The notes beneath the pieces are model-generated. The model made no database searches, was not told where the DNA came from, and saw only the letters and a list, made by a program, of their open reading frames with translations. A stretch of 64,000 nucleotides of DNA, taken from assembly GCA_905182765.1 (NCBI GenBank), contig CAJJCV010000009.1, forward strand, positions 51,299 to 115,298, in the 5' to 3' direction. Each line of letters begins with the position of its first letter. Within the stretch, counting starts at the first letter, position 1. The DNA comes from Cryomorphaceae bacterium BACL29 MAG-121220-bin8. Its GTDB lineage: Bacteria; Bacteroidota; Bacteroidia; Flavobacteriales; Flavobacteriaceae. Below are positions 54,774 to 63,392 of this stretch, in pieces. The position numbers were made by a program, and so were the translations under genes.

Positions 54774-57623
54774 TTATTTAGTTAAGTACATTTTTCTTCT
54801 AGAGTACAATTCATAGAACTGATCATCTTTTAAATCATCAATAAATAAAATACTTTCACCAGTGCTTTTCATTTCAGGCCCTAAACTTTTATTTACATTT
54901 GGAAATTTATTAAAAGAAAAAACAGGTTGTTTAATAGCGAAGCCTTTTAAGTTAGGTTTATAATCAATGTCGGACACCTTAAGCTCACCTAACATAACTT
55001 TAGTTGCATAGTTAACGTATGGTTGCTTATAGGCTTTTGCAATAAAAGGAACCGTTCTTGAAGCTCTAGGGTTTGCTTCAATTATATATACAATTTCATT
55101 TTTAATAGCAAATTGAACATTAATAAGACCAACAGTTTTCAATGAAATCGCAATTTGATTAGTATGATCAATGATTTGTTGCATAACTAACTTTCCAAGA
55201 TTAAAAGGAGGGAGTGTTGCGTTTGAATCACCTGAATGAACACCACAAGGTTCGATATGCTCCATGATTCCAATTATTAAAACATTTTCACCATCGCAAA
55301 TAGCATCTGCTTCAGCTTCAATTGCACCTTCTAAATAATGATCTAATAATAATTTATTATTTGGTATTTTTTGTAAAAGATCAACTACATGAGCTTCTAA
55401 CTCTTCCTTATTTATTACAATTTTCATTCCTTGACCACCCAAAACATATGATGGCCTAACCAATATTGGAAAATTAAGTGTATCTGATAATTTTAAAGCC
55501 TGATCTGCAGTTTCGGCTACCCCAAATTCCGGATAAGGAATGTTATTATCTTTAAGTAAAGTTGAAAAACTCCCCCTATCTTCAGCCAAATCTAAAGCTT
55601 GATAAGTAGTACCCATTATCTTTACACCATATCTATCTAATTTTTCAGCTAATTTCAAAGCAGTTTGTCCACCGAGTTGTACAATAACACCTTCAGGTTT
55701 TTCATGTTCGATTATATCATAAATATGTTCCCAAAAAACAGGCTCAAAATAAAGTTTATCAGCAGTATCAAAATCAGTTGAAACAGTTTCAGGGTTACAG
55801 TTAATCATAATAGTTTCATAACCACATTCAGAAGATGCTAAAACCCCATGAACACAACAATAATCAAATTCAATTCCTTGTCCAATTCTATTTGGACCAG
55901 AACCTAAAACAATAATCTTTTTTTTATCTGAAACTTTACTTTCATTTTGAGTAAAAACAGTCCCATCAGAAAGCTGGATCTCTTCTTCAAAAGTAGAATA
56001 ATAATAAGGAGTTTGTGCCTTAAATTCTGCAGCACAAGTATCAACAAGTTTGTAAACTCTATTTATGTTAAAAGTTTTTCGTTTTTTATTAACTACACTC
56101 TCCAAACAGCCTAGCATATGAGCAATTTGACGATCAGCAAAACCTTTTTGTTTGGCCTCCAACATTAAATCTTTAGAAATAGTATTTATATTAAAATCTG
56201 AAATTTCTCTTTCTAAGTTCACAAGAGACTCATACTGTCTTAAATACCACATGTCTATTCTGGTGATTTTATGTATCCTATCCAATGAAATACCCATTTT
56301 AATAGCATCATAAATAACAAAAACCCTGTCCCAACTTGCGTTTGTAAGCTTATTAATAACCTGTTGGTAATCTGAATATCCTTTTCCATCTGCTCCTAAA
56401 CCATTTCTTTTAATTTCTAGTGATTGAGTTGCTTTATGCAATGCTTCAATGAAAGATCTACCAATTCCCATTACCTCACCTACTGATTTCATCTGAAGAC
56501 CTAAAGTTCTATCACATCCTTCAAATTTATCAAAATTCCATCTTGGAATTTTAACAATTACATAATCTAAAGTTGGTTCAAATAGAGCTGAAGTTGATTC
56601 AGTAATTTGATTATTTAACTCGTCTAAAGTATAACCAATTGCTAACTTACTAGCCACTTTTGCAATTGGATAACCAGATGCTTTAGATGCTAGTGCGGAT
56701 GATCTTGAAACTCTAGGATTAATTTCTATAGCAATTATGTCTTCTTTTTCATCTGGACTTACGGCAAATTGAACATTACATCCTCCAGCAAAATCACCTA
56801 TACTTATCATCATTTTGATTGCCATATCTCTCATCCTTTGATATGTTGAGTCTGATAATGTCATAGCTGGTGCTACAGTTATAGAATCTCCTGTATGAAT
56901 ACCCATAGGATCCATATTTTCGATAGTACAAATTATAACAACATTATCGTTTTTATCTCTTAATAACTCTAACTCATATTCTTTCCAACCCATTAAAGCT
57001 TTATCAATTAAAACTTCGTGAATTGGAGAAGCTTCCAAACCTCTTGTTAATAATTCATCAAAATCTTCAGCTTTATAAACAAGGGAGGCTCCACTTCCTC
57101 CCAAAGTAAAAGAAGGACGAATAACTAATGGGAAACCAAATTCTTGAGCTATTTCTTTTCCTTTTAAAAATGATGTAGCTGTTTTTGCAGGTGCAACAGG
57201 AATATTAATTGTTTTTAATAACTGCTTAAACTTTTCTCTATCTTCTGTAATATTTATAGCATCTATATCAACTCCAATAATTTCAACATTAAATTCTTCC
57301 CATATTCCTTTTTCGTCAGCTTCAATACACAGATTAAGTGCAGTTTGACCACCCATTGTAGGCAAGACTGCATCAATACTATGTTTTGATAAAATTTCTT
57401 TAATCGAATTAGTATTTAAGGGTTTTAAATATATATGATCCGCCATAACTGGATCGGTCATAATTGTAGCAGGATTAGAATTTATTAAAATTGTTTCTAT
57501 CCCGTCTTCTCTTAATGATCTTAGTGCTTGAGAACCTGCATAATCAAATTCACAAGCTTGACCTATAACTATCGGACCTGATCCAATTATCAATATACTT
57601 TTTAAATCTTTTCTTAATGGCAT
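54774..57623 (-). CDS. carB: Carbamoyl-phosphate synthase large subunit lacking the C-terminal regulatory domain
   Basis: CarB makes carbamoyl phosphate for pyrimidines and arginine from bicarbonate, ATP and ammonia delivered by CarA. Two homologous ATP-grasp halves are present (GSGPIVIGQACEFDYAGSQA at the start; GSGPNRIGQGIEFDYCC near residue 575). The protein ends at 949 residues with ELYSRRKMYLTK, where E. coli CarB continues about 120 residues as the MGS-like allosteric domain. The same length is usual in Flavobacteriia, so I read it as a natural form, not a broken gene. carA is not in the window. Confidence 0.95.
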   Translation of the reverse strand: MPLRKDLKSILIIGSGPIVIGQACEFDYAGSQALRSLREDGIETILINSNPATIMTDPVMADHIYLKPLNTNSIKEILSKHSIDAVLPTMGGQTALNLCIEADEKGIWEEFNVEIIGVDIDAINITEDREKFKQLLKTINIPVAPAKTATSFLKGKEIAQEFGFPLVIRPSFTLGGSGASLVYKAEDFDELLTRGLEASPIHEVLIDKALMGWKEYELELLRDKNDNVVIICTIENMDPMGIHTGDSITVAPAMTLSDSTYQRMRDMAIKMMISIGDFAGGCNVQFAVSPDEKEDIIAIEINPRVSRSSALASKASGYPIAKVASKLAIGYTLDELNNQITESTSALFEPTLDYVIVKIPRWNFDKFEGCDRTLGLQMKSVGEVMGIGRSFIEALHKATQSLEIKRNGLGADGKGYSDYQQVINKLTNASWDRVFVIYDAIKMGISLDRIHKITRIDMWYLRQYESLVNLEREISDFNINTISKDLMLEAKQKGFADRQIAHMLGCLESVVNKKRKTFNINRVYKLVDTCAAEFKAQTPYYYSTFEEEIQLSDGTVFTQNESKVSDKKKIIVLGSGPNRIGQGIEFDYCCVHGVLASSECGYETIMINCNPETVSTDFDTADKLYFEPVFWEHIYDIIEHEKPEGVIVQLGGQTALKLAEKLDRYGVKIMGTTYQALDLAEDRGSFSTLLKDNNIPYPEFGVAETADQALKLSDTLNFPILVRPSYVLGGQGMKIVINKEELEAHVVDLLQKIPNNKLLLDHYLEGAIEAEADAICDGENVLIIGIMEHIEPCGVHSGDSNATLPPFNLGKLVMQQIIDHTNQIAISLKTVGLINVQFAIKNEIVYIIEANPRASRTVPFIAKAYKQPYVNYATKVMLGELKVSDIDYKPNLKGFAIKQPVFSFNKFPNVNKSLGPEMKSTGESILFIDDLKDDQFYELYSRRKMYLTK

Positions 57624-57655
57624 TTAGATAATATTAATTTGGTTCATGAATATAT

Positions 57656-57689
57656 AAAAAAAAAGGTGTTACTTAAAAAGTAACACCTT
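57656..57689 (-). terminator. Rho-independent terminator of rpmH
   Basis: Bases 57663-57674 and 57678-57689 are perfect 12-base inverted repeats around a three-base loop. On the minus strand the stem is followed by nine T (A run at 57656-57664 on the plus strand, partly within the stem). It lies between rpmH and carB and should separate their transcripts. Confidence 0.85.
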
Positions 57690-57713
57690 GATATTTTTAA
57701 AATTTTTATTCAC

Positions 57714-57872
57714 TTATTTTTTATGTCTTGGTTCACATGAAACAGAAATCTTATTTCGGCCTTTAGCTCGTCTACTAGCTAAAACATTTCTACCGCTTGG
57801 TGTTGACATTCTTTCTCTAAATCCGTGTTTATTACGTCTTTTTCTTTTTGAAGGTTGAAAAGTTCTTTTCAT
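57714..57872 (-). CDS. rpmH: 50S ribosomal protein L34
   Basis: The 52-residue basic protein begins [18 protein letters not shown] and continues [19 protein letters not shown], the L34 signature, with a slightly longer C terminus ending EPRHKK. It has its own strong promoter and terminator. The dnaA and rnpA neighbours seen in many bacteria are absent. Confidence 0.97.
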   Translation of the reverse strand: MKRTFQPSKRKRRNKHGFRERMSTPSGRNVLASRRAKGRNKISVSCEPRHKK

Positions 57873-57908
57873 GTGAAATAATTAACTATTTTTACTAAAA
57901 TTCGAGGG

Positions 57909-57938
57909 CAAATATACAATAAGTTTAAACTAACTCAA
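57909..57938 (-). promoter_or_regulatory. Promoter of rpmH
   Basis: On the minus strand TTG (57938-57936) and TATATTTG (57916-57909) are 19 bases apart, a full consensus match. The -7 element ends 36 bases before the ATG. Confidence 0.72.
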
Positions 57939-57994
57939 ATGTATTGTTTAAAAACTTTGAAGATTGAAAATTAATTAAAAAAAACAGTTAATCA

Positions 57995-58510
57995 ATGTAT
58001 CCAAAAACTATAAAACTAATATTAGCAATTTTAACTATCATTTATTCAATATATCAATTTTATGAAAACAATATTGGTAATGGAATAGCTTTGATATTAT
58101 TAGCTATAATTTTCATTTTTTTATATTTCAAAAACGAAATTATACTGATAATATTTTTAAAATTAAGAAAACAAGATTTCCAAGGAACTGAACATTGGTT
58201 AAAAAAAATTAAAAATCCAGAAAGTTCTTTAACAAAAAAACAAGTTGGTTATTATAATTATTTATGGGGGATAGTATGTTCACAAACCAATCTTACAAAA
58301 GCGGAAAAATATTTTAAAAAAGCTATCTCAATTGGTTTATCTATGGATCATGATCTTGCAATGGCAAAATTAAGTTTAGCTGGAATATTAATTCAAAAAA
58401 GAAGAAAAAGAGAAGCTACTACTCTGTTAAACGAAGCTAAAAAATTGGATAAACAAAAAATGCTATTAGATCAAATAAAAATGATGCAACAACAAATGAA
58501 GAAAATTTAA
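57995..58510 (+). CDS. Membrane protein with C-terminal TPR-like helices
   Basis: The 171-residue protein has two membrane helices (about 6-22 and 29-56). A cytoplasmic helical-repeat region follows (about 75-165, with YNYLWGIVCSQTNLTKAEKYF and AKLSLAGILIQKRRKREATTLL) and a Gln-rich end. The repeats look like one or two TPRs. I do not recognise the family further. It shares a TTAA stop overlap with the hydrolase. Confidence 0.72.
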   Translation: MYPKTIKLILAILTIIYSIYQFYENNIGNGIALILLAIIFIFLYFKNEIILIIFLKLRKQDFQGTEHWLKKIKNPESSLTKKQVGYYNYLWGIVCSQTNLTKAEKYFKKAISIGLSMDHDLAMAKLSLAGILIQKRRKREATTLLNEAKKLDKQKMLLDQIKMMQQQMKKI

Positions 58511-59166
58511 TATAAATTTTCTGAAAAATAATTATTTAACCAATCTGCTCTTTTTAAAATCATAGTGTGATCTGCTCTATTCACTGGCACGTAGTTTTTT
58601 AAATTTATAACAGGGAAAACTAAATCATAAGTGCCATGAATATGTATAACACCCTTAATAGGTTTGTTTTGTTTCCAATTGATTAACTCCTCGATAGCCC
58701 ACTTTAAATAATTTTCATCTCTTACTGATAGATATTTTCTATATAGATTAACCTTGCGCTTAATTTTAGGTCCAAGAACAAATGCCAATAAAGATTCAAA
58801 ATCATTTAACCAAGTTAATGGCAGTAACTTATAACTCTTTGTTTTTTTAGCAAATTTCATTGAATTAGATAATTCTTTATTGGATTTTATACTTGAGATA
58901 ATAAAAACCTTTTTAGATTTTAATATTTTTGATAATTCCTGAACTATAACTCCACCAAAAGAAACACCAATAAGAATAGGATTGTCATGCTTGATATTAT
59001 TTGAAAGCCTAACAACATAATTGCTTAAAGATTCTTTTTTAAGAGGTGGAATCCATTCTAAATAATGCAATTTAAAACTAGGATTCAGCTTTATTCTTTC
59101 AAAAATCAACGAATTTGCACACATCCCTGGCATAAAATAAATATGAATATCATTTTTAAAAGTCAT
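58507..59166 (-). CDS. Alpha/beta hydrolase
   Basis: The 219-residue protein has the nucleophile elbow GVSFGG (Ser69), an acid in HGTYDLVFP (Asp181) and a His in NRADHTM (His200), giving a complete triad. YFMPGMCANSLIF near the N terminus forms the oxyanion loop. No signal peptide is seen. The substrate is unknown. Confidence 0.84.
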   Translation of the reverse strand: MTFKNDIHIYFMPGMCANSLIFERIKLNPSFKLHYLEWIPPLKKESLSNYVVRLSNNIKHDNPILIGVSFGGVIVQELSKILKSKKVFIISSIKSNKELSNSMKFAKKTKSYKLLPLTWLNDFESLLAFVLGPKIKRKVNLYRKYLSVRDENYLKWAIEELINWKQNKPIKGVIHIHGTYDLVFPVINLKNYVPVNRADHTMILKRADWLNNYFSENLY

Positions 59167-59182
59167 TGAAATCTATTTTTCC

Positions 59183-59190
59183 TATCTTTG
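59183..59190 (+). promoter_or_regulatory. Candidate -7 element for the GNAT-like gene
   Basis: TATCTTTG matches TAnnTTTG and ends 33 bases before the ATG at 59224. The only nearby TTG is 14 bases upstream, shorter than the usual 19. Confidence 0.42.
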
Positions 59191-59223
59191 TAAAACTTTA
59201 CAAAATTAGCTAATAGAAATTTA

Positions 59224-59517
59224 ATGGGAAAATTAATTATTAACGACAACTTATTCTTGCGTCAGTTCGAAGTTGAAATTGAAGATGATTTAGCTATTAT
59301 TGAATATGCTCTTCAAGACAGGAAAATTTTTTTAACAAAACTTATAATTCCTTTATCAAATAAAGATGAAAACTTTGAAGATATATTTATCAGAGAAGTT
59401 TTCGAAATCATAAAGGAAAAAAACATAAGAATAATGCCTACTGCTCCTCAAGTTAGAAAATTCATTAAAAAGAATAAAGAATTTAAAGAATTACTACCTA
59501 TTGGTGTTAGGTTATAA
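59224..59517 (+). CDS. Small GNAT-like N-acetyltransferase (COG2388 type)
   Basis: The 97-residue protein resembles the compact COG2388 acetyltransferase-like family: short strands (AIIEYALQDRKIFLTKLIIP), a helix and the terminal block MPTAPQVRKFIKKN then LLPIGVRL. The usual CoA-binding Q/RxxGxG/A loop is not evident, so acetyltransferase activity is uncertain. Its last 70 bases overlap the end of the convergent mtaB. Confidence 0.68.
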   Translation: MGKLIINDNLFLRQFEVEIEDDLAIIEYALQDRKIFLTKLIIPLSNKDENFEDIFIREVFEIIKEKNIRIMPTAPQVRKFIKKNKEFKELLPIGVRL

Positions 59518-60842
59518 TTTTTAAATCTGATTTTTTTACCAACAACCAGCCCATCATTATCAATTTCTTCTAACTTAAAAGAAATGATTTTATCTGCTAA
59601 ATCATTTCTCCAATTAGATTTAACTCTTACATAGTTGTTTGAAAATCCATAAATAAATCCATTTCTATTTTCAGATTCAAACAAAACATCTTTTATACTT
59701 CCAAGTTGAGTTTTATAAAATTTTCTTTTTAACTGAACTGAAAGAGATCTTAACAACTTACTTCGTTTTGATCGAATCTTTTTAGGAACAATATTTTTTA
59801 AATTAACTGCTTCTGTATTATCTCGCTCTGAATAAGTAAAAACATGAAGATATGACAAGTTTAAACGTTTTATAAAATTATAGGTTTCTAAAAAATCTTC
59901 TTCAGATTCTCCTGGAAAACCGACAATAACATCTGCACCAATGCAAGCATTAGGTATTACTTTTTTCACATGCTCAACTCTGTTTTTGTACAACTTTGTC
60001 AAATATCGTCTCTTCATGAGCTTTAAAACAGAATCACTTCCGCTTTGCATAGGAATATGAAAGTGGGGAACAAACTTATTACTAGTAGAAACAAAATCTA
60101 TTATTGCATTGGATAATAAATTAGGTTCTATTGAGGATATTCTTATTCTTGAAATTCCAGTAACTTCATCAAGAGCACTAACCAAGTCTAAAAATGTATT
60201 TTCATGATTTTTATTACCAAATTCTCCTTTTCCATAATCTCCAATGTTAACACCAGTTAATACAATTTCTTTAACACCAGAATTTGAAATTGATTTTGCT
60301 GCATTTATAATATTGTGAAGCTTATCGCTTCTTGAAATTCCTCTAGCCAAAGGGATTGTACAATAAGTACATTTATAATCGCATCCATCTTGAACTTTTA
60401 GAAAAGACCTTGTCCTGTCTCCAATCGAATAACTTGATTTATAAAAATTAGTTTCATTTATTTCGCATGAATGAATTGAACCATTCTGGTTTTTTTTCAA
60501 ATCATTCAAATAATCTAATATTTTGAACTTTTCTTTACTGCCTAGAACTAAATCGACACCATTCACTTTTACTAATTCCTCGGGCTTTAATTGCGCATAA
60601 CATCCAATAGCTATTAAAAATGCTTCAGGATTCAATTTTAATGCCTTTGATACATAAGATTTAAACTGTTTATCTGCATTTTCAGTTACCGAGCATGTGT
60701 TTATGACATATATATCTGAGAATTGATCAAATTTAACTACAGAATAGCCAATATCTTCAAACTGTCTTGAAATAGTTGAAGTTTCAGAATAATTAAGTTT
60801 ACAACCTAAAGTAGTTAATGCAACCTTATGATTTTGGCTCAT
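59448..60842 (-). CDS. mtaB: tRNA t6A37 methylthiotransferase
   Basis: MtaB converts t6A37 to ms2t6A in tRNA, using radical SAM chemistry. The 464-residue protein has the N-terminal cluster cysteines Cys14, Cys50 and Cys81, the radical SAM motif CDYKCTYC (Cys154, 158, 161) and a C-terminal TRAM-like part. The last roughly 20 residues (after NYNLTPIGS) run into the convergent gene and look unlike the family. The overlap is 70 bases, far longer than others here. Confidence 0.93.
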   Translation of the reverse strand: MSQNHKVALTTLGCKLNYSETSTISRQFEDIGYSVVKFDQFSDIYVINTCSVTENADKQFKSYVSKALKLNPEAFLIAIGCYAQLKPEELVKVNGVDLVLGSKEKFKILDYLNDLKKNQNGSIHSCEINETNFYKSSYSIGDRTRSFLKVQDGCDYKCTYCTIPLARGISRSDKLHNIINAAKSISNSGVKEIVLTGVNIGDYGKGEFGNKNHENTFLDLVSALDEVTGISRIRISSIEPNLLSNAIIDFVSTSNKFVPHFHIPMQSGSDSVLKLMKRRYLTKLYKNRVEHVKKVIPNACIGADVIVGFPGESEEDFLETYNFIKRLNLSYLHVFTYSERDNTEAVNLKNIVPKKIRSKRSKLLRSLSVQLKRKFYKTQLGSIKDVLFESENRNGFIYGFSNNYVRVKSNWRNDLADKIISFKLEEIDNDGLVVGKKIRFKNYNLTPIGSNSLNSLFFLMNFLT

Positions 60843-60869
60843 GTTGATTTAATCTCTTAAATTAGCGTA

Positions 60870-60877
60870 CAAATATA
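60870..60877 (-). promoter_or_regulatory. Candidate -7 element for mtaB
   Basis: The minus strand reads TATATTTG, a TAnnTTTG match, 27 bases before the ATG at 60842. An upstream TTG at proper spacing would lie within the neighbouring gene and was not found. Confidence 0.42.
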
Positions 60878-60890
60878 TGAATCAATCTTA

Positions 60891-62498
60891 ATGATAAACA
60901 AGTCAAGTTTTTCAATTCCTTTTTCAATAATCATCATTCTGATATTCACAAGTTGTTCTGAAAAAAATTTAGTTAATGAAAATAAAGTTTTTAGATATAA
61001 TGAGCATTCAAATATTTCATCTTTAGATCCAATTTATTCCAGTACATTAAGAAATATATGGCCAGTCAATCAACTCTTTAATGGATTAGTTCAATTAGAT
61101 GATTCATTAAGAACAAAACCTGATTTAGCGAAAAGCTGGACTATTTCCAAAGATGGTCTTGAATACAAATTTTTAATAAAAAATAAAGTATTCTTTCATA
61201 AATCTAAAACATTTGAAAAAGATTCCACTAGAATAGTTAATGCAAAGGATTTTGAATACAGCTTTAATAGATTGAAAGATCCTTATTTAGTATCACCAGG
61301 ATCTTGGGCTTTGAAAAATATAAATAGTTTTAAAGCAGAAAATGATAGTGTATTTGTTATAAAATTAAAAAAACCATTTGCAGCATTTTTAGGTCTACTA
61401 TCAATGAAATATTTTTCAGTTGTACCTTTTGAAGCCGTAAATTATTATGGAGATAGATTTGGTAAAAACCCTATTGGAACTGGTCCGTTTAAATTTAAAA
61501 GATGGGAAGAAAATATCAAGCTAGTTTTAAGAAAGAATAATTTATATTTCGAAAAAGATAGTAGTGGTAAAAAGCTGCCTTATCTTGAAGCGATATCAAT
61601 TACATTTTTACCAGACAAAAAAAGTGAATTCATGGAGTTTGCCCAAAATAAAATTGATTTTATCAACTCTATTGATTCTTCTTTTAAAGATCAATTAATA
61701 TCCATTGATGGAAATTTAAAAAAAGAATATTCCAAATCAATTAAACTTATTTCTGGACCATATTTAAATACAGAGTATATAGGATTCTATCTTGGAGATG
61801 AAAAAAGTCAAATTCATTCTAAAAAACTAAGATTAGCTATAAACTATGCTATTGACAGAAAAAAAATGATGAAATATCTAAGAAATAATATTGGATATGC
61901 AGCTAATAACGGGTTTGTTCCTTTAGGATTAAATATTAAAAACAGGGTAAATGGTTTTAAATACGATTTAAAGGAAGCAAAAAAATTAATTCAAGAATAT
62001 AAAACAGAAAATAATAAAGAAAAGATAGAACTCAAACTCACAAGTGACGCAAATTATTTAGATATAGTTGAGTTCATTCAAAGAGAACTACAAAAAATTG
62101 ATATTGATTTATCAATTAATATTGTCCCTGCATCTGCTTTAAGACAAGGTAAATCTAATGGAAAATTTGAAATGTTTAGAGCAAGCTGGATAGCAGATTA
62201 CCCAGATAGTGAAAATTATTTAAGTTTATTTTATTCAAAAAATTTAGCGCCTAACGGTCCAAATTACACTCACTTCAAAAGTAGTGAATATGACAAATTG
62301 TTTGAAAGCACTTACAACGAACAAAATAGTACAAAAAGAAAAAAAATGTACCAAATTCTAGATAGTTTAGTATTAGAAAACTCACCAATTATACCATTAT
62401 ACTATGACAAGGTTATGAGATTTAGTCAAATGAACATTGAGGGATTAACAACAAATCCTGTAAATCAACTTAATTTAAAGAAGGTTTATAAAAAGTAG
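60891..62498 (+). CDS. Peptide-type ABC transporter substrate-binding lipoprotein (family 5)
   Basis: The 535-residue protein has a lipoprotein signal with Cys22 (FTSC) and the SBP_bac_5 fold. Recognisable blocks are SLDPIYSSTLRNIWPVNQLFNGL, PDLAKSWTISKDGLEYKFLIK, NPIGTGPFKF and the late SWIADYPDSENYLSLFYS, each read in part. It should bind oligopeptides or related solutes. No permease or ATPase gene is adjacent, so the rest of the transporter must be elsewhere, or the protein works alone. Confidence 0.9.
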   Translation: MINKSSFSIPFSIIIILIFTSCSEKNLVNENKVFRYNEHSNISSLDPIYSSTLRNIWPVNQLFNGLVQLDDSLRTKPDLAKSWTISKDGLEYKFLIKNKVFFHKSKTFEKDSTRIVNAKDFEYSFNRLKDPYLVSPGSWALKNINSFKAENDSVFVIKLKKPFAAFLGLLSMKYFSVVPFEAVNYYGDRFGKNPIGTGPFKFKRWEENIKLVLRKNNLYFEKDSSGKKLPYLEAISITFLPDKKSEFMEFAQNKIDFINSIDSSFKDQLISIDGNLKKEYSKSIKLISGPYLNTEYIGFYLGDEKSQIHSKKLRLAINYAIDRKKMMKYLRNNIGYAANNGFVPLGLNIKNRVNGFKYDLKEAKKLIQEYKTENNKEKIELKLTSDANYLDIVEFIQRELQKIDIDLSINIVPASALRQGKSNGKFEMFRASWIADYPDSENYLSLFYSKNLAPNGPNYTHFKSSEYDKLFESTYNEQNSTKRKKMYQILDSLVLENSPIIPLYYDKVMRFSQMNIEGLTTNPVNQLNLKKVYKK

Positions 62499-62499
62499 A

Positions 62500-62751
62500 T
62501 TACTTTTTAAGTTTAGCATATCTATTTTTAAACTTATCAATTCTACCAGCAGTATCAATAAGCTTTGATTTACCAGTGTAAAACGGGTGAGAAGTTCTAG
62601 ATATCTCTAACTTTACAAGAGGGTAAGTAGCACCATCATGTTCAATTGAATCTTTACTTTCAACTGTTGATTTAGTAATAAAAACATCATCATTAGACAT
62701 GTCTTTAAAAGCAACTAATCTGTAATTTTCTGGGTGTATACCTTCTTTCAT
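62500..62751 (-). CDS. rpmE2: 50S ribosomal protein L31, type B (zinc-independent)
   Basis: The 83-residue protein starts [11 protein letters not shown] and contains [24 protein letters not shown] in two parts. It has no cysteine, so it is the zinc-free type. A longer frame opens at 62799 but begins at the promoter, so ATG at 62751 is the start. It converges with the binding-protein gene. Confidence 0.95.
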   Translation of the reverse strand: MKEGIHPENYRLVAFKDMSNDDVFITKSTVESKDSIEHDGATYPLVKLEISRTSHPFYTGKSKLIDTAGRIDKFKNRYAKLKK

Positions 62752-62769
62752 TTTTATAATAATTGGATG

Positions 62770-62799
62770 CAAATTTAATTCTTTTTTATCAATTTGCAA
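62770..62799 (-). promoter_or_regulatory. Promoter of the L31 gene
   Basis: On the minus strand TTG (62799-62797) and TAAATTTG (62777-62770) are separated by 19 bases, a full consensus match. The -7 element ends 18 bases before the ATG, giving a very short leader. Confidence 0.75.
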
Positions 62800-62866
62800 C
62801 TTTATATTATTTATTACTAATCAAGTATTTAAATAATAGCTATTTTTACATCAAAATTAAAATCTT

Positions 62867-63382
62867 ATGATAGAAATCAGTTCAAAAGAGTACATGATTA
62901 ATTATGGCCTTTTCTCAGGAATAACTTTAATATCCTTTAGTTTAATGCTCTTTTTCTTGGATGCACATTATGAACAGGATACTTTTGTTCAAATCACCAA
63001 TACTTTAATTCAGTTTGTGGGAATCACTTTAGGATGTTTAGCTTTTAAAAAAGCAAATGACTCTAAAATTACAGCTGCTGAAGTCAGAAAAATAGGAACA
63101 GGAATATCATTAGTTATTGCGCTGATAGGAATTAGTTATACGGCTATTCTAACAAATGTAATGGAACCTGATTATATGGACAAAGTATTAGAAATTTCAT
63201 ACAATCAGACCATGGAGGATTATCCTGAAGCTCTTCAGGGAATGGATCTTAATACTTTCATTGAAAATTCCAAACCTTTCACTTTCTTAACATATCCGGT
63301 GATATTAATTTTTACACTTTTGTTTGGATTTATATATAGTGTTGTTTTAGGTCTTTTCATCAAAACAAAAAAACAGCTTTAA
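62867..63382 (+). CDS. DUF4199 family membrane protein
   Basis: The 171-residue protein has four hydrophobic helices (about 11-30, 40-57, 75-95 and 145-168) and an acidic loop between the third and fourth, the pattern of DUF4199. It precedes a glycosyltransferase 2 gene by 10 bases, an order I associate with Bacteroidota. Function is unknown. Confidence 0.82.
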   Translation: MIEISSKEYMINYGLFSGITLISFSLMLFFLDAHYEQDTFVQITNTLIQFVGITLGCLAFKKANDSKITAAEVRKIGTGISLVIALIGISYTAILTNVMEPDYMDKVLEISYNQTMEDYPEALQGMDLNTFIENSKPFTFLTYPVILIFTLLFGFIYSVVLGLFIKTKKQL

Positions 63383-63392
63383 TTAGTTGAAA

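Noticed and set aside
54774..54800. Premature stop or frameshift truncating carB
   Set aside because: The ending SRRKMYLTK looks like the regular end of flavobacterial CarB, and the following bases do not encode an MGS-like domain in another frame that I could recognise.
62752..62799. An upstream start that would extend L31 by 16 residues
   Set aside because: The extension contains the promoter (62770-62799), and the family N terminus begins at the ATG at 62751.
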